In this document: positions 37,322-47,808 of the stretch, piece after piece
How positions within the stretch are numbered: the stretch's first letter is position 1
Layout of the letters: each line of letters begins with the position of its first letter
Position numbers and translations under genes: made by a program
Notes under the pieces: model-generated
What the model saw: only the letters and a program-made list of their open reading frames with translations
Told to the model about the DNA's origin: nothing
The model's database searches: none
Assembly (NCBI RefSeq): GCF_006442975.2
Contig: NZ_CP083954.1
Span: 992,001-1,056,000 of the forward strand
DNA length: 64,000 bases
Reading direction: 5' to 3'
Origin: Mesorhizobium sp. B2-1-1
GTDB lineage: Bacteria > Pseudomonadota > Alphaproteobacteria > Rhizobiales > Rhizobiaceae

Positions 37322-38389
37322 ATGAAACGGGTCATCGTCATCGCCGACCGCGCTGCGCTCTTCTCGCTGAAGCTGCTCCTGGCGTTCCATGTGCTGTTCT
37401 TCCTGTCTCTGCTCGCCGTCCTGTTGTTTGCGGCGGGCAAGGCGCATGCCGAAATCCCGTCCTGCACCGGCGCCGACATGCTGTCGGCGTTGCAGAAAAG
37501 TGACCCGTCCACCTACCGCAAGATCGAGGCGGAAGCCGCCGCAACGCCGAACGGCAAGGGCCTGCTGTGGAAGCTGGAGAAGACGGGCGAACAGCCGTCC
37601 TTCCTGTTCGGCACCATGCATATGACCGACCCGCGCGTCACAGCGCTGCCGCCGGCGGCGCAGAAGGCCTATGACGGCGCCGGCACCATCGTCATCGAGA
37701 CCACCGAAGTGCTCGACCAGCAGAAGATGATGGCGGCCCTGCTCAAGCAGCCGGAGCTGATGATGTTCACCGACAGCACCACGCTGTCGTCGCTGCTGTC
37801 GCCCGACGACGCCGCGGCGGTCGACAAGGCGCTCGACGAACGCGGCATCCCGCCGGCAACCGTCGCCAAGATGAAGCCGTGGATGCTGTCGGCCATGGTG
37901 GCGCTTCCAGCCTGCGAGCTCGCCCGCAAGGCGGGCGGCGCGCCGGTGCTCGACGTCAAGCTTGCCGAGGATGCCAAGGCCTCCGGCAAATCCGTCGAAG
38001 GGCTGGAAACCGTCGCCGACCAGCTGCGCGCCATGGCTTCGCTGCCGATGGCGTTCCACATGAAGGGACTGGTCGACACGCTGAAGCTCGGCGACAAGAT
38101 GAACGACGTCAACGAAACCATGATCGTGCTCTACCAGCGCGGCGAGACCGGCATGTTCTGGCCGCTGTTTCGCGCCGTGCTGCCCGGCGAGACGGGCGAC
38201 GCGACAGGCTATGCGGCGTTCGAGCAGACCATAATCACCAGCCGCAACAAGGCGATGGTCGATCATGCCGGACCATTCCTCGCCAAAGGCAGTGCCTTCA
38301 TCGCCGTCGGCGCGCTACATCTGCCCGGCCCCGAGGGCCTGGTCGAGGATTTCCGCAAAGCCGGCTATACTGTCACCGCTGTCGATTGA
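37322..38389 (+). CDS. TraB/GumN family protein
   Basis: 355 aa. A signal peptide or anchor (residues 13-42) leads to the TraB/GumN signature: WKLEKTGEQPSFLFGTMHMT, with the GTMH histidine, two further acid/His motifs, and the closing FIAVGALHLPGPEGLVEDF. The family is related to Tiki metalloproteases; bacterial members are often called polysaccharide biosynthesis protein GumN without proof. Here the two GxxH-type metal histidines are present. Confidence 0.88.
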   Translation: MKRVIVIADRAALFSLKLLLAFHVLFFLSLLAVLLFAAGKAHAEIPSCTGADMLSALQKSDPSTYRKIEAEAAATPNGKGLLWKLEKTGEQPSFLFGTMHMTDPRVTALPPAAQKAYDGAGTIVIETTEVLDQQKMMAALLKQPELMMFTDSTTLSSLLSPDDAAAVDKALDERGIPPATVAKMKPWMLSAMVALPACELARKAGGAPVLDVKLAEDAKASGKSVEGLETVADQLRAMASLPMAFHMKGLVDTLKLGDKMNDVNETMIVLYQRGETGMFWPLFRAVLPGETGDATGYAAFEQTIITSRNKAMVDHAGPFLAKGSAFIAVGALHLPGPEGLVEDFRKAGYTVTAVD

Positions 38390-38516
38390 GTCGCGTGGGC
38401 AGCGGAGGAATCAGGCGCCGCGTTTTCGGCGCTTTCCTTCCCTAGCGTGAAACCCCATCAACGGTTGCGCGTTGATGGCTGTTGATTGATCATTTTCATC
38501 CACGGAGGACACTTTT

Positions 38517-38825
38517 ATGGCGAATCCATCAAACGACACGCCCAGATCAGGTGGCGGCGGCAGCCCTTGGCTGATTGCATTGGTCGTCGTTATTCTGGCG
38601 ATTGTCGCGTATTATGTTTTCGGAAGAAGTGGTGAGCATCCGGCGACCGAACCGCCCGCCGCGAGCACACCGGCCCCGGCGCCAGCGCCCGCGGAGCCGA
38701 TGAAGCCCGCCGAACCGGCTCCTGCCCCTGCCCCTGCCCCTGCCCCTGCCCCAGCACCCGCGCCGGCCCCTGCACCGGCGACACCGGCTCCTGCGCCGGC
38801 CCCAGCTCCCGCACCGGCCCAGTAA
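38517..38825 (+). CDS. Small membrane protein with Pro/Ala repeat tail
   Basis: 102 aa. A single membrane helix (WLIALVVVILAIVAYYVFG) is followed by about 60 residues of alternating Pro-Ala ([14 protein letters not shown]), encoded by repeated CCTGCC units at 38718-38754. The tail could span the periplasm as a stiff spacer, like the TonB linker. No catalytic domain is present. The repeat is prone to slippage, so length may differ between strains. Confidence 0.75.
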   Translation: MANPSNDTPRSGGGGSPWLIALVVVILAIVAYYVFGRSGEHPATEPPAASTPAPAPAPAEPMKPAEPAPAPAPAPAPAPAPAPAPAPATPAPAPAPAPAPAQ

Positions 38826-38846
38826 TCGGGCCACGGCTTTCAACGA

Positions 38847-38880
38847 AGAACGGCCCGCCTTCCGGTGGGCCGTTCTGTTT
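38847..38880 (+). terminator. Rho-independent terminator after the Pro/Ala-rich protein
   Basis: A 12-bp stem GAACGGCCCGCC-ttcc-GGTGGGCCGTTC with a single mismatch is followed by TGTTTGGGG on the plus strand. It lies 22 bases after the stop codon. Confidence 0.8.
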
Positions 38881-38931
38881 GGGGCAGGCAAGGAGGCAAT
38901 TCCCTCAAGGGAAGCGTTACGCGCTTGCCCG

Positions 38932-38954
38932 GGAAAACCGTTTCACGGTTTTCC
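38932..38954. repeat. Perfect 10-bp hairpin after lpd
   Basis: GGAAAACCGT and ACGGTTTTCC pair perfectly across a 3-base loop, nine bases beyond the lpd stop codon. It resembles a common Mesorhizobium intergenic palindrome and probably marks the end of the lpd message. There is no separate T-run after it. Confidence 0.7.
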
Positions 38955-38963
38955 TGGATCGTT

Positions 38964-40367
38964 CTAAATATGGATCGGCTTGAAGAACGTCGCCAATGCC
39001 GCTTCCTTCACTGCTTCCGACATGGTCGGATGGGCATGACAGGTGCGGGCGAGATCTTCCGACGAGCCGCCGAATTCCATCAGCACCGCCGCCTCGTGGA
39101 TCATCTCGCCGGCGCCGAAGCCGACGATGTGAACGCCGAGCACGCGGTCGGTGGCCTTGTCGGCCAGGATCTTGACGAAGCCGTCGGTGTGCAGCATGGC
39201 GCGCGCCCGGCCATTGGCGGTGAACGGGAACTTCCCGACCTTGTAGTCGATGCCGGCCTTCTTCAATTCTTCCTCGGTCTTGCCGACCGAAGCGATCTCC
39301 GGGCTGGTGTAGACGACGCTCGGAATGACGTCATAGTTCACATGGCCGGCCTGGCTGGCAATGGTCTCGGCCACTGCCACGCCCTCATCCTCGGCCTTGT
39401 GCGCCAGCATCGGCCCGGCGATGACATCGCCGATGGCATAGATGCCTGGTATGTTGGTCCTGAGGTGCGCGTCGGTCTTGACCCGGCCGCGCTCATCGAC
39501 CTCGACGCCCGCTTCCTTCAGGCCCAGGCTGTCGGCGAAAGCTCGGCGGCCGGTGGCGATCAGCACCATGTCGGCCTCGATCGTCTCGGCCGCGCCGCCT
39601 TTCACAGGCTCGAAAGTGACGCTGGCGCCCTTCTTGGCCTTGGCGACGCCGGTGACCTTGGCGCCGAGCCTGAATTCGAAGCCCTGCTTGGAGAGCAGCC
39701 GCTGGAATTGCTTGGAGACCTCACCGTCCATACCGCCGAGGATGGTGTCGAGGAATTCGACCACGGTGACCTTGGCGCCGAGCCGCGCCCAGACCGAGCC
39801 GAGCTCGAGCCCGATGACGCCGCCGCCGACCACGACGAGATGGCCGGGCACCTTGTCCAGCGACAGCGCGCCGGTCGAGGACACGATGACTTTTTCGTCG
39901 AAGTCGACCGTGACGCCAGGAATGCCGGCGACATCCGAGCCGGTGGCGATGACGATGTTCTTCGTCTCGATTTCCTCGACCTTGCCGTCCTCGCTCGTCA
40001 CCGACACCTTGCCCGCCGCGACCACCGTGCCGATGCCGCGAAAACTATCGATCTTGTTCTTCTTGAACAGGAAGGCGACGCCGTTGACGTTCGCCGTCAC
40101 CGTGGCGTCCTTGTGCGCCATCATCTTCTTCAAATTGAGCTTCGGTGTCACTTCGACACCCAGCGTGTCGAAGGAGTGGCCGGCTTCGGCGAACATCTCG
40201 GAGGCATGCAGCAACGCCTTGGATGGAATGCAGCCGATGTTGAGGCAGGTGCCGCCGAAGGTCGGGTTCTTCTCGACCACCGCGACCTTCAGCCCGAGCT
40301 GCGCCGCCTTGATGGCGCAGACATAGCCGCCCGGTCCCGAGCCGATGATTACGACGTCATAAGCCAT
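38964..40367 (-). CDS. lpd: Dihydrolipoyl dehydrogenase (E3)
   Basis: 467 aa. It reoxidises the lipoamide of OdhB with NAD. The FAD motif [20 protein letters not shown], the redox-active disulfide [13 protein letters not shown], the NAD motif [20 protein letters not shown], and the His-Glu dyad [11 protein letters not shown] are all present. It closes the TCA operon and probably serves only the 2-oxoglutarate dehydrogenase complex, as other E3 genes usually exist for pyruvate dehydrogenase. Confidence 0.96.
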   Translation of the reverse strand: MAYDVVIIGSGPGGYVCAIKAAQLGLKVAVVEKNPTFGGTCLNIGCIPSKALLHASEMFAEAGHSFDTLGVEVTPKLNLKKMMAHKDATVTANVNGVAFLFKKNKIDSFRGIGTVVAAGKVSVTSEDGKVEEIETKNIVIATGSDVAGIPGVTVDFDEKVIVSSTGALSLDKVPGHLVVVGGGVIGLELGSVWARLGAKVTVVEFLDTILGGMDGEVSKQFQRLLSKQGFEFRLGAKVTGVAKAKKGASVTFEPVKGGAAETIEADMVLIATGRRAFADSLGLKEAGVEVDERGRVKTDAHLRTNIPGIYAIGDVIAGPMLAHKAEDEGVAVAETIASQAGHVNYDVIPSVVYTSPEIASVGKTEEELKKAGIDYKVGKFPFTANGRARAMLHTDGFVKILADKATDRVLGVHIVGFGAGEMIHEAAVLMEFGGSSEDLARTCHAHPTMSEAVKEAALATFFKPIHI

Positions 40368-40393
40368 GTTTGTTTCCCTTTTTCTTGGGGCGC

Positions 40394-41149
40394 TCAGCGG
40401 CCGCCGCTGACATTCAGGATCGCGCCGGTCGTATAGGACGCGGCATCGGACAACAGGTAGAGAACCGCGCCCGCGACTTCATCCGCGGTGCCGGCTCTTT
40501 TCATCGGCAGAAGATCGCGGAACCGTTCTATCCGGTCCGGCTGTCCACCCGAGGCATGGATTTCGGTATCGATGATGCCCGGCCGCACCGCATTGACGCG
40601 GATGCCTTCCAGCGCCACCTCGCGGGCGAGCCCCATGGTGAAGGTGTCGATCGCGCCCTTGGACGCGGCGTAGTCGACATATTCGCCCGGCGAGCCCAGA
40701 ACTGCCGCAGCCGACGAGATGTTGACGATGGATCCACCCGACCCACCGTGACGGCTCGACATCCGCTTCACCGCTTCGCGGGCGCAGAGGAACGACCCCA
40801 CGACGTTGATGCGCATCATGCGCTCCAGCCGTGAAACATCCATCTGATCGACCCGCGCCTTGACGTCGACGATGCCGGCATTGTTGACGAAAGCATCGAG
40901 CCGGCCATAGCCGCGGTCGACGGCTTCAAACATGGCAACGATATCGGATTCGACGCCGACATCGCCCCTGACCGCAAAGGCCTCGCCGCCTGCGGCCTTG
41001 ATTTCGCCGACCAGCGCCTCGGCGGCGGTCTGGTTGGAGGTGTAGTTGACCGCTACGCGATAGCCAGCCTTCGACCCGAGCCGGCAGATCGCGGCGCCGA
41101 TGCCGCGGCTGCCACCGGTGACCAGCAGCACCTTTTGCGTCCCGCTCAT
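40394..41149 (-). CDS. SDR-family oxidoreductase
   Basis: 251 aa. The NAD(P) motif is [26 protein letters not shown] and the catalytic Ser ([13 protein letters not shown]) and Tyr/Lys ([15 protein letters not shown]) are present. Substrate unknown. An ATG at 41149 overlaps the stop of the preceding gene (ATGA); an ATG at 41158 is also possible. It lies between odhB and lpd in the TCA operon. Confidence 0.9.
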   Translation of the reverse strand: MSGTQKVLLVTGGSRGIGAAICRLGSKAGYRVAVNYTSNQTAAEALVGEIKAAGGEAFAVRGDVGVESDIVAMFEAVDRGYGRLDAFVNNAGIVDVKARVDQMDVSRLERMMRINVVGSFLCAREAVKRMSSRHGGSGGSIVNISSAAAVLGSPGEYVDYAASKGAIDTFTMGLAREVALEGIRVNAVRPGIIDTEIHASGGQPDRIERFRDLLPMKRAGTADEVAGAVLYLLSDAASYTTGAILNVSGGR

Positions 41150-41652
41150 TCCTGGCATCCCTTCAAGGCAAACACGTCCGACGGCACTTTCGAAAACCCG
41201 GCGCCGCCATAGGCGGTGGATTGATGCAACACCGGACCGAGATCGGGCAGGATCAGCGTCTTCGGTGCTTCGACGCCTTCGGCCGGCAACAGGCCGATGC
41301 TGCCCTTTTCATCCGACGTATAGATGACGCCGTTCCACAAGGTGCAGGCGGCAAGCTCGGTGCCGGTAACGTCGCCTCCCGGGCATTTGTACATCAGCGC
41401 CCCGTTCGGCCGCGAAACACCTTCGTTCCATTGGACGATGCCGTTCAGCACCACATCGTTGTCGAGGATCAAGCGGAACGTGTTGGTGACGGTCGCCGAC
41501 GTGCCGGTCGGCGTAAAATTGATCTCACTGCCGCTCTGGACATCGCCGTAGACGGCGAGTTCGGCCGGGCATGCGGCATTAGCGTGGACAGCGGCGAATG
41601 CCATACCGGCCGCCAGCGCTATCGGTCTGGCAGGCCCAGGGAACAGGGCCAT
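41146..41652 (-). CDS. Secreted protein of unknown function in TCA operon
   Basis: 168 aa. A hydrophobic N-terminus (PIALAAGMAFAAVHANA) is followed by a mature domain with four cysteines (AACPAEL, YKCPGGDV, LAACTLW, LKGCQE), so it is likely a periplasmic disulfide-rich protein. I recognise no family. It lies 38 bases after sucB and overlaps the SDR gene. Confidence 0.7.
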   Translation of the reverse strand: MALFPGPARPIALAAGMAFAAVHANAACPAELAVYGDVQSGSEINFTPTGTSATVTNTFRLILDNDVVLNGIVQWNEGVSRPNGALMYKCPGGDVTGTELAACTLWNGVIYTSDEKGSIGLLPAEGVEAPKTLILPDLGPVLHQSTAYGGAGFSKVPSDVFALKGCQE

Positions 41653-41690
41653 TATTGGCTACTCCGACCGCGAGCCGCCATCCGACCGCC

Positions 41691-42977
41691 TCACAGATCA
41701 AGCACCAGCCGTTCCGGATCCTCCAGGCTTTCCTTGACGCGCACCAGGAAGGTCACCGCTTCCTTGCCGTCGACGATGCGGTGATCGTAGCTCAGCGCCA
41801 GATACATCATCGGCCGGATCACGATCTGGCCGCCGACCACCACGGGCCGGTCCTGGATCTTGTGCATGCCCAGAATACCCGACTGCGGCGCGTTGAGGAT
41901 CGGCGTGGACATCAGCGACCCGTAGACGCCGCCATTGGAAATCGTGAACGTGCCGCCCTGCATGTCGGCGACCGACAGCTTGCCGTCGCGCGCGGCGATG
42001 CCGAGCCGGCCGATCTCCTTCTCGATCTCGGCGATAGACATCTGGTCGGCATCGCGCACCACCGGAACGACCAGACCCTTCTCGGTGCCGACGGCGACGC
42101 CGATATGGGCGTAGTTCTTGAAGATGATATCGGTGGCATCGATCTCGGCGTTGACCGAGGGGATTTCCTTCAGCGCGTGCGTGACGGCCTTGGTGAAGAA
42201 ACCCATGAAGCCGAGCTTCACGCCGTGCTTCTTCTCGAACACGTCCTTGTACTTGGTCCTGAGCGCCATCACCGCTGACATGTCCACCTCGTTGAAGGTG
42301 GTGAGCATGGCGGCGGTCGACTGCGCTTCCTTGAGCCGGCGCGCGATGGTCTGGCGCAGCTTGGTCATGCGCACGCGCTCCTCGCGCGCCGCGTCGTTGC
42401 CTGAGGACGGCGCACGGGCAGCAACCGGCGCTGCCGGGGCCGGGGCCGCCTTCGGCGTCTCGGCCGGCTGCGACGGCGCACCCTTGGAGATGGCGTCCAG
42501 CACGTCGCCCTTCAGCACCTGGCCGCGCTTGCCGGAGCCGGAAAGCTGGTCGACCGACAGATTGTTCTCGGCGATCAGTTTCGCCGCTGCCGGCGCCGGC
42601 GGCATGGTGCGCGGCTCGACCGGACCGGCGTCGCCTGCGACCTTGGCGGTCTCGGCGGCGGCCTGTTTGGTGGTCTGCGCGGCGTCGGGGCTCGATGCCT
42701 GCGCCACGGCCTGCGGCTTGGTGACCGGTGCGGCGGCGCCACCGGCCGAAATCGAGCCCAGAAGAGCGCCGACCCCGACCGTCTCGCCCTCCTTGGCGGC
42801 GATCTCGCCCAAGGTTCCGGCGCCTGGCGAGGGAACCTCGACCGTCACCTTGTCGGTTTCGAGCTCGACCAGCGGCTCGTCGGCGGCAATGGCATCGCCC
42901 ACCTTCTTGAACCATTTGCCGATGGTTGCCTCGGTGACGGATTCGCCGAGAGTGGGAACGCGGATTTCGGTAGCCAT
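41691..42977 (-). CDS. sucB: 2-oxoglutarate dehydrogenase E2, dihydrolipoyl succinyltransferase
   Basis: 428 aa. The lipoyl domain has the lipoylated Lys43 in [15 protein letters not shown]; a Pro/Ala linker leads to the E3-binding domain ([20 protein letters not shown], with Asp and Leu), another linker, and the catalytic domain ending in the active-site motif [12 protein letters not shown]. The single lipoyl domain is normal for OdhB. The ATG at 42977 gives [17 protein letters not shown]; the frame continues upstream in a shadow. Confidence 0.97.
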   Translation of the reverse strand: MATEIRVPTLGESVTEATIGKWFKKVGDAIAADEPLVELETDKVTVEVPSPGAGTLGEIAAKEGETVGVGALLGSISAGGAAAPVTKPQAVAQASSPDAAQTTKQAAAETAKVAGDAGPVEPRTMPPAPAAAKLIAENNLSVDQLSGSGKRGQVLKGDVLDAISKGAPSQPAETPKAAPAPAAPVAARAPSSGNDAAREERVRMTKLRQTIARRLKEAQSTAAMLTTFNEVDMSAVMALRTKYKDVFEKKHGVKLGFMGFFTKAVTHALKEIPSVNAEIDATDIIFKNYAHIGVAVGTEKGLVVPVVRDADQMSIAEIEKEIGRLGIAARDGKLSVADMQGGTFTISNGGVYGSLMSTPILNAPQSGILGMHKIQDRPVVVGGQIVIRPMMYLALSYDHRIVDGKEAVTFLVRVKESLEDPERLVLDL

Positions 42978-43024
42978 TGTGCCTGTCCGTTTGTTGTCTG
43001 TCTGTTCTATTCGCTCAACTCTGC

Positions 43025-46009
43025 CTACTCGCCGAGCGCGTCTTCGAGCAAGGCGGCGAGCTGGGCGAGATGCTTGGACATAAGCCCGGTCGCCGGCGAG
43101 GCGGCTGCCGGCCGGCCGGTGTAGCGCACCCGCTGGTGCTTGGCGTCGATATGCGCCAGCACCCATTCCAGATACGGGTCGATGAACGACCATGCGCCCA
43201 TGTTCTTGGGCTCCTCCTGGCACCACACCATTTCGGCATTGCGGAAGCGCGACAATTCGGTGATCAGCGCCTTGGCCGGGAACGGGTAGAGTTGTTCGAC
43301 ACGCAGCAGATAGATGTCGTTGATGCCGCGTTTCTCGCGCTCCTCGTAGAGGTCGTAATAGACCTTGCCCGAGCACAGCACGACACGGCGGATCTTGGAA
43401 TCCTTGGTCAGCTTGATGGCCTGGTTGGGCAAGAGCTGGGCATCGTCCCACAGCAGCCGGTGGAACGAGCTTTCGCCCGACATTTCCGGCAGCGTCGACA
43501 CCGCCCGCTTGTGGCGCAACAGTGACTTCGGCGTCATCAGGATCAGCGGCTTGCGGAAGTCGCGCTTCAACTGCCGACGCAATATGTGGAAGTAGTTGGC
43601 CGGCGTCGTGCAGTTGGCCACTTGCATGTTGTCTTCGGCGCAGAGCTGGAGGAAACGCTCGAGCCGGGCAGACGAATGTTCCGGCCCCTGGCCCTCATAG
43701 CCATGCGGCAGCAGGCAGACGAGGCCCGACATTCTCAGCCACTTGCGCTCTCCGCTGGATATGAACTGGTCGAACACCACCTGGGCGCCGTTGGCGAAGT
43801 CGCCGAACTGCGCTTCCCACAGCGTCAGCGCCTTCGGCTCGGCCAGGCTGTAGCCATATTCGAAGCCGAGCACGGCTTCTTCGGACAGCATCGAGTTGAT
43901 GACCTCATAGCCCGCCTGCGCCGCCGACAGGTTGTTGAGCGGGATGTAGCGGGTCTCGTCGCGCTGGTCGTAGAGCACGGAATGGCGCTGCGAGAAGGTG
44001 CCGCGCTCCGAATCCTGCCCGGAGAGGCGGATCGGGTTGCCGTCGAGCAGAATGGCGCCGAAAGCCAGCGCCTCGGCCGTCGACCAGTCGATGCCTTCGC
44101 CGGATTCGATGGCCTGGCGGCGGTTTTCGAGGAAGCGGATGATCGTCTTGTGCGCCTCGAAATCCTTCGGCACCTCGGTCAGCTTCTTGCCGATCTCCTT
44201 CAGCGTCTTGGCCGGCACCGCGGTCTTGCCGCGCCGCTGTTCGTCCTGGTTGTCGGCCGTGCGCAGGCCCGACCAGGCGCCGTCCAGCCAGTCGGCCTTG
44301 TTGGGCTTGTAGTGCTGGCCGACTTCCCACTCGGATTCCAGATGCTCCCGCCAGTCGGCCTTGAGCTTGTCGAACTCGGCCTGCGTCATGTGCCCTTCGG
44401 CGATCAGCCGGTCTGCATAGATCTGCACCGTCGTCTTGTGGGTGCGGATGTTGCGGTACATGATCGGCTGCGTGAAGGCCGGCTCGTCGCCCTCATTGTG
44501 GCCGAAGCGGCGGTAGCAGAACATGTCGACCACGACAGGCTTGTGGAACTTCATGCGGAATTCGATCGCTACCTTGGCGGCGTGCACCACGGCCTCCGGA
44601 TCGTCGCCGTTGACGTGGAAGATCGGCGCCTCGATCATCTTGGCGACGTCGGACGGGTAGGGCGACGAGCGCGAGAAGCGCGGATTGGTGGTGAAGCCGA
44701 TCTGGTTGTTGATGATGAAATGCAGCGTGCCGGCAACGCGGTGGCCGCGCAGGCCCGACAGGCCGAGGATTTCGGCAATGACGCCCTGGCCGGCAAAGGC
44801 GGCGTCGCCATGCAGCAAAAGCGGCAGCACCTTGGCCCGCTCTTCCAGCGGCACGATCTCCTCGCGGCCACGGCCGAACAGATAATCCTGCTTGGCGCGC
44901 GCCTTGCCCATCACCACAGGGTCGACGATTTCCAGATGCGAGGGATTGGCGGTCAGCGACAGATGCACCTTGTTGCCGTCGAACTCGCGGTCCGAGGAGG
45001 CGCCAAGATGGTATTTGACGTCGCCCGAGCCCTCGACCTCGTCGGGTGCGGCCGAGCCGCCCTTGAATTCATGGAAGATGGCGCGGTGCGGCTTGGCCAT
45101 CACCTGGGAGAGTACGTTGAGGCGGCCGCGATGCGCCATGCCGAGCACGATCTCCTTCAGCCCGAGCTGACCGCCGCGCTTGACGATCTGCTCCAGCGCC
45201 GGGATCAGCGCTTCGCCGCCGTCGAGGCCGAAGCGCTTGGTGCCTTTGAACTTGACGTCGGCGAACTGCTCGAAGCCCTCGGCCTCGATCAGTTTCTGCA
45301 GGATCGCCTTCTTGCCGGTCGCGGTGAAGGAGATCTCCTTGTCGGCGCCCTCGATGCGCGCCTGGATCCACGCTTTCTCTTCGGGATCGGAGATATGCAT
45401 GAACTCGACGCCCAGCGTCGAGCAATAGGTGCGGGTCAGGATGTCGAGCATCTGGCGGATGGTGCCGAATTCGAGCCCGAGCACATTGTCGAGGAAGATC
45501 GGCCGGTCGTAGTCGGCTTCGGTGAAGCCGTAATTCTCTGGCGACAGCTCGTTGTAGTCCTCGAGCGTGGCGATGCCGAGCGGGTCGAGATTGGCGTGCA
45601 GATGGCCGCGCATGCGATAGGCGCGGATCATCATGATGGCGCGCACGGAATCGCGCGTCGCCTGGTGCACGTCGGCGTCGGAGGGGACGGCGCCGTTGAC
45701 GGCTGCCTTCTCCTTGACCTTCTTTTCGATGTGCTTCTCGACCAGGCCCCAATTGCCGTCGAGCGCCGACACCAGCTCGCCATTGGCCTGCAGAGGCCAG
45801 GAGGGCTTGGCCCACGAGGCGCCCTTGGCGTTCTTGCGGACATCCCCGGCATCGTCCTTCAGGCCGGCGAAGAACTCCTGCCATTCGGGATTGACCGAGG
45901 CTGGATCGTCCTCATACGCCGCATAGAGCGCGTCTATATAATCGGCATTGCCGCCATAGAGGAAAGAGGTGAGCGAAAATTGGTCGTTGGCCTGATCTTG
46001 TCGTGCCAT
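43025..46009 (-). CDS. sucA: 2-oxoglutarate dehydrogenase E1 component
   Basis: 994 aa. The thiamine-diphosphate motif [20 protein letters not shown] and the OdhA N-terminal arm ([19 protein letters not shown]) are intact, as are the E1 transketolase domains ([20 protein letters not shown]). It decarboxylates 2-oxoglutarate and loads the lipoyl arm of OdhB. The start lacks a close Shine-Dalgarno; a hairpin sits between GGAG and the ATG (see 46018). It begins 47 bases before sucB. Confidence 0.97.
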   Translation of the reverse strand: MARQDQANDQFSLTSFLYGGNADYIDALYAAYEDDPASVNPEWQEFFAGLKDDAGDVRKNAKGASWAKPSWPLQANGELVSALDGNWGLVEKHIEKKVKEKAAVNGAVPSDADVHQATRDSVRAIMMIRAYRMRGHLHANLDPLGIATLEDYNELSPENYGFTEADYDRPIFLDNVLGLEFGTIRQMLDILTRTYCSTLGVEFMHISDPEEKAWIQARIEGADKEISFTATGKKAILQKLIEAEGFEQFADVKFKGTKRFGLDGGEALIPALEQIVKRGGQLGLKEIVLGMAHRGRLNVLSQVMAKPHRAIFHEFKGGSAAPDEVEGSGDVKYHLGASSDREFDGNKVHLSLTANPSHLEIVDPVVMGKARAKQDYLFGRGREEIVPLEERAKVLPLLLHGDAAFAGQGVIAEILGLSGLRGHRVAGTLHFIINNQIGFTTNPRFSRSSPYPSDVAKMIEAPIFHVNGDDPEAVVHAAKVAIEFRMKFHKPVVVDMFCYRRFGHNEGDEPAFTQPIMYRNIRTHKTTVQIYADRLIAEGHMTQAEFDKLKADWREHLESEWEVGQHYKPNKADWLDGAWSGLRTADNQDEQRRGKTAVPAKTLKEIGKKLTEVPKDFEAHKTIIRFLENRRQAIESGEGIDWSTAEALAFGAILLDGNPIRLSGQDSERGTFSQRHSVLYDQRDETRYIPLNNLSAAQAGYEVINSMLSEEAVLGFEYGYSLAEPKALTLWEAQFGDFANGAQVVFDQFISSGERKWLRMSGLVCLLPHGYEGQGPEHSSARLERFLQLCAEDNMQVANCTTPANYFHILRRQLKRDFRKPLILMTPKSLLRHKRAVSTLPEMSGESSFHRLLWDDAQLLPNQAIKLTKDSKIRRVVLCSGKVYYDLYEEREKRGINDIYLLRVEQLYPFPAKALITELSRFRNAEMVWCQEEPKNMGAWSFIDPYLEWVLAHIDAKHQRVRYTGRPAAASPATGLMSKHLAQLAALLEDALGE

Positions 46010-46017
46010 TTTGTCTG

Positions 46018-46032
46018 CGGAGCCTGGCTCCG
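46018..46032 (-). promoter_or_regulatory. Hairpin in the sucA translation-start region
   Basis: CGGAGCC-a-GGCTCCG is a perfect 7-bp inverted repeat 8 bases upstream of the sucA ATG. A GGAGA stands just beyond it (46034-46038). Folding would bring that GGAGA close to the start codon; unfolded, it is too far away. Confidence 0.35.
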
Positions 46033-46047
46033 TCTCCTTTCGAGGGG

Positions 46048-46150
46048 AATAGTGAGTAGTCAGTAAGGAGTAGGAAAAATGAAGACTTTCCCGTTCAGCT
46101 GCTACTCACCCGTTCTTCCCTTTTCACTACTCACTATTGACTACTCACTA
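46048..46150. repeat. Inverted AGTAG-type repeat between sucD and sucA
   Basis: The left arm (46048-46079) reads GGGAATAGTGAGTAGTCAGT with further AGTAG units; the right arm (46121-46150), reverse complemented, reads the same way (CTAGTGAGTAGTCAATAGTG). It is the same kind of element as at 6529-6606. It supplies the TAG stop codon of sucD at 46148. Confidence 0.7.
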
Positions 46151-47050
46151 GCCCTTAATTGCCTCGACCAGCGTCGTGCCCAGCCGGGCCGGCGATGGCG
46201 AAACTTTTATCCCGGCCGATTCCATTGCCGCGATCTTGTCTTCGGCGCCGCCCTTGCCGCCCGAGATAACCGCGCCCGCATGGCCCATGGTGCGGCCGGC
46301 CGGCGCCGTGCGTCCGGCGATGAAGCCCGCCATCGGCTTGCGGCGGCCGCGTTTGGCCTCGTCCTTGAGAAACTGCGCGGCGTCTTCCTCGGCCGAGCCG
46401 CCGATCTCGCCGATCATGATGATCGACTTGGTCTCGTCGTCGGCGAGGAACATTTCGAGCACGTCGATGAATTCGGTGCCTTTGACGGGATCGCCACCGA
46501 TGCCGACAGCGGTGGTCTGGCCGAGGCCGACATTGGTGGTCTGGAACACGGCCTCATAGGTAAGCGTTCCCGAGCGCGAAACAACACCGACCGAACCCTT
46601 GCGGAAGATGTTCCCGGGCATGATGCCGATCTTGCATTCGTCGGGGGTGAGCACGCCGGGACAATTCGGGCCGATCAGCCGCGACGTCGAACGGTCGAGT
46701 CGCGCCTTGACCTTGATCATGTCCATGACGGGAATGCCTTCGGTGATGCAGACGATGAGCGGGATTTCGGCCTCGATGGCCTCGATGATGGCTTCGGCAG
46801 CACCCGCCGGCGGCACATAGACGACGGAAGCGTTGGCGCCGGTCTTGGCCTTGCCCTCGGCGACGGTGGCGAAGATCGGCAGGTTCTCGCCCTTGGCGCC
46901 GGTCCAGGTCTCGCCGCCCTTCTTGGGATGGATGCCGCCGACCATCTTGGTCCCGTGATAGGCCAGCGCCTGTTCGGTGTGGAAGGTGCCGGTCTTGCCG
47001 GTCAGGCCCTGCACGAGCACCTTTGTGTTCTTGTCGACGAGAATGGACAT
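46148..47050 (-). CDS. sucD: Succinyl-CoA synthetase alpha subunit
   Basis: 300 aa. CoA-binding ([20 protein letters not shown]) and [10 protein letters not shown] motifs are normal and the phosphorylated histidine is in [20 protein letters not shown]. With SucC it makes ATP or GTP from succinyl-CoA. In most relatives it directly follows sucC, but here four genes intervene. Its stop codon lies in a palindromic repeat. Confidence 0.97.
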   Translation of the reverse strand: MSILVDKNTKVLVQGLTGKTGTFHTEQALAYHGTKMVGGIHPKKGGETWTGAKGENLPIFATVAEGKAKTGANASVVYVPPAGAAEAIIEAIEAEIPLIVCITEGIPVMDMIKVKARLDRSTSRLIGPNCPGVLTPDECKIGIMPGNIFRKGSVGVVSRSGTLTYEAVFQTTNVGLGQTTAVGIGGDPVKGTEFIDVLEMFLADDETKSIIMIGEIGGSAEEDAAQFLKDEAKRGRRKPMAGFIAGRTAPAGRTMGHAGAVISGGKGGAEDKIAAMESAGIKVSPSPARLGTTLVEAIKG

Positions 47051-47076
47051 GGTGAGAACGCCTCTGAATTCAGCGA

Positions 47077-47493
47077 TTACAAGAAAGGATTGACGGCTCG
47101 CACCGAGCCATAAACCTGGTTGTGGTTGAGATCTTCGGTGTAGAAAATCGGCGCGCCGAGATATCCGGCTGCGGCAAGAAGCGCGGCGTCGTAGTAGTGA
47201 ATTCCGTAGCGGCGGGCGAGGTCCAGTCCTGCGCGAACATAGCTTTCGTCGACAGGCACCAGCGGACAAGTGCCGAGGAGGACCAGCCATTGGTCGAGCA
47301 GATCATCCCCCAGAAGGGATTTTCCTCGCGCCACCGCTGTGAATTCGGCCAAGGTTTGCCCCGACACGCCAAAGACAGTGCTCGATACCAGGTCTTCTGC
47401 GATTGGCGCGCGACGTGGGTCACGATTCTTCTCCGAAGCCGCGTAGATCAGGACGTTCGTGTCGAGAAAGCAGTCGATCTTCCCGGTCGGCAT
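47077..47493 (-). CDS. PIN-domain toxin (VapC-like)
   Basis: 138 aa. A PIN domain is evident: the first acidic residue in [15 protein letters not shown] (Asp11), the Glu in [10 protein letters not shown], and the later Asp cluster in [15 protein letters not shown] and [14 protein letters not shown] toxins are metal-dependent RNases, usually cleaving tRNA or rRNA. The start overlaps the antitoxin gene by 74 bases, a typical toxin-antitoxin layout. The pair sits between sucC and sucD. Confidence 0.88.
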   Translation of the reverse strand: MPTGKIDCFLDTNVLIYAASEKNRDPRRAPIAEDLVSSTVFGVSGQTLAEFTAVARGKSLLGDDLLDQWLVLLGTCPLVPVDESYVRAGLDLARRYGIHYYDAALLAAAGYLGAPIFYTEDLNHNQVYGSVRAVNPFL

Positions 47494-47725
47494 AGGCGTC
47501 CCTTCGATCCCACTTGTAGGGGGTGTCGGCGCTGTCGCTCCGTTTCGCAGCCTCGTCCATAAGCCGCTTCATTCCCGCCTTGGCCCAGGCAATCCGATCT
47601 TCCTGCTCGACTTCATGCGCAAGCAGTGAACGAATGAGGGCGTTGAGCGTCGTCTTGCGACGTCCGGCAAGGCCTCGCGCCTTCTCAAGCAGTGCCTCGT
47701 CCATGGCCAGGGTGACGTTCTTCAT
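47420..47725 (-). CDS. Ribbon-helix-helix-type antitoxin (VapB-like)
   Basis: 101 aa from the ATG at 47725. The N-terminus MKNVTLAMDEALLEKARGLA followed by RRKTTLNALIRSLLAHEVEQ is a ribbon-helix-helix fold, and the charged C-terminus would bind the toxin. An inverted-repeat operator lies just upstream (47736-47772), suggesting self-regulation. A longer frame from 47746 has no ribosome-binding site. Confidence 0.82.
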   Translation of the reverse strand: MKNVTLAMDEALLEKARGLAGRRKTTLNALIRSLLAHEVEQEDRIAWAKAGMKRLMDEAAKRSDSADTPYKWDRRDAYADREDRLLSRHERPDLRGFGEES

Positions 47726-47735
47726 CGCTCGTCTC

Positions 47736-47772
47736 CACATAAACACACAGCCAATATATGTGTGATTATGTG
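47736..47772. promoter_or_regulatory. Inverted-repeat operator of the toxin-antitoxin pair
   Basis: CACATAAACACACA (47736-47749) and its mirror TGTGTGATTATGTG (47759-47772) form 14-bp arms with one mismatch around the 9-base spacer GCCAATATA. It lies 10 bases upstream of the antitoxin ATG and spans the region where the promoter should be, which fits binding by the antitoxin. Confidence 0.7.
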
Positions 47773-47808
47773 TCTTTCTTCAACCGCTTTGCCCAGGATT
47801 TCCATCGC

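Noticed and set aside
38718..38830. CRISPR or minisatellite array
   Set aside because: The CCTGCC units are codons of a Pro-Ala tail in a gene with a membrane helix; there are no spacers.
43586..46066. 826-codon open frame on the plus strand, opposite sucA
   Set aside because: Complement shadow of the well-supported sucA gene.
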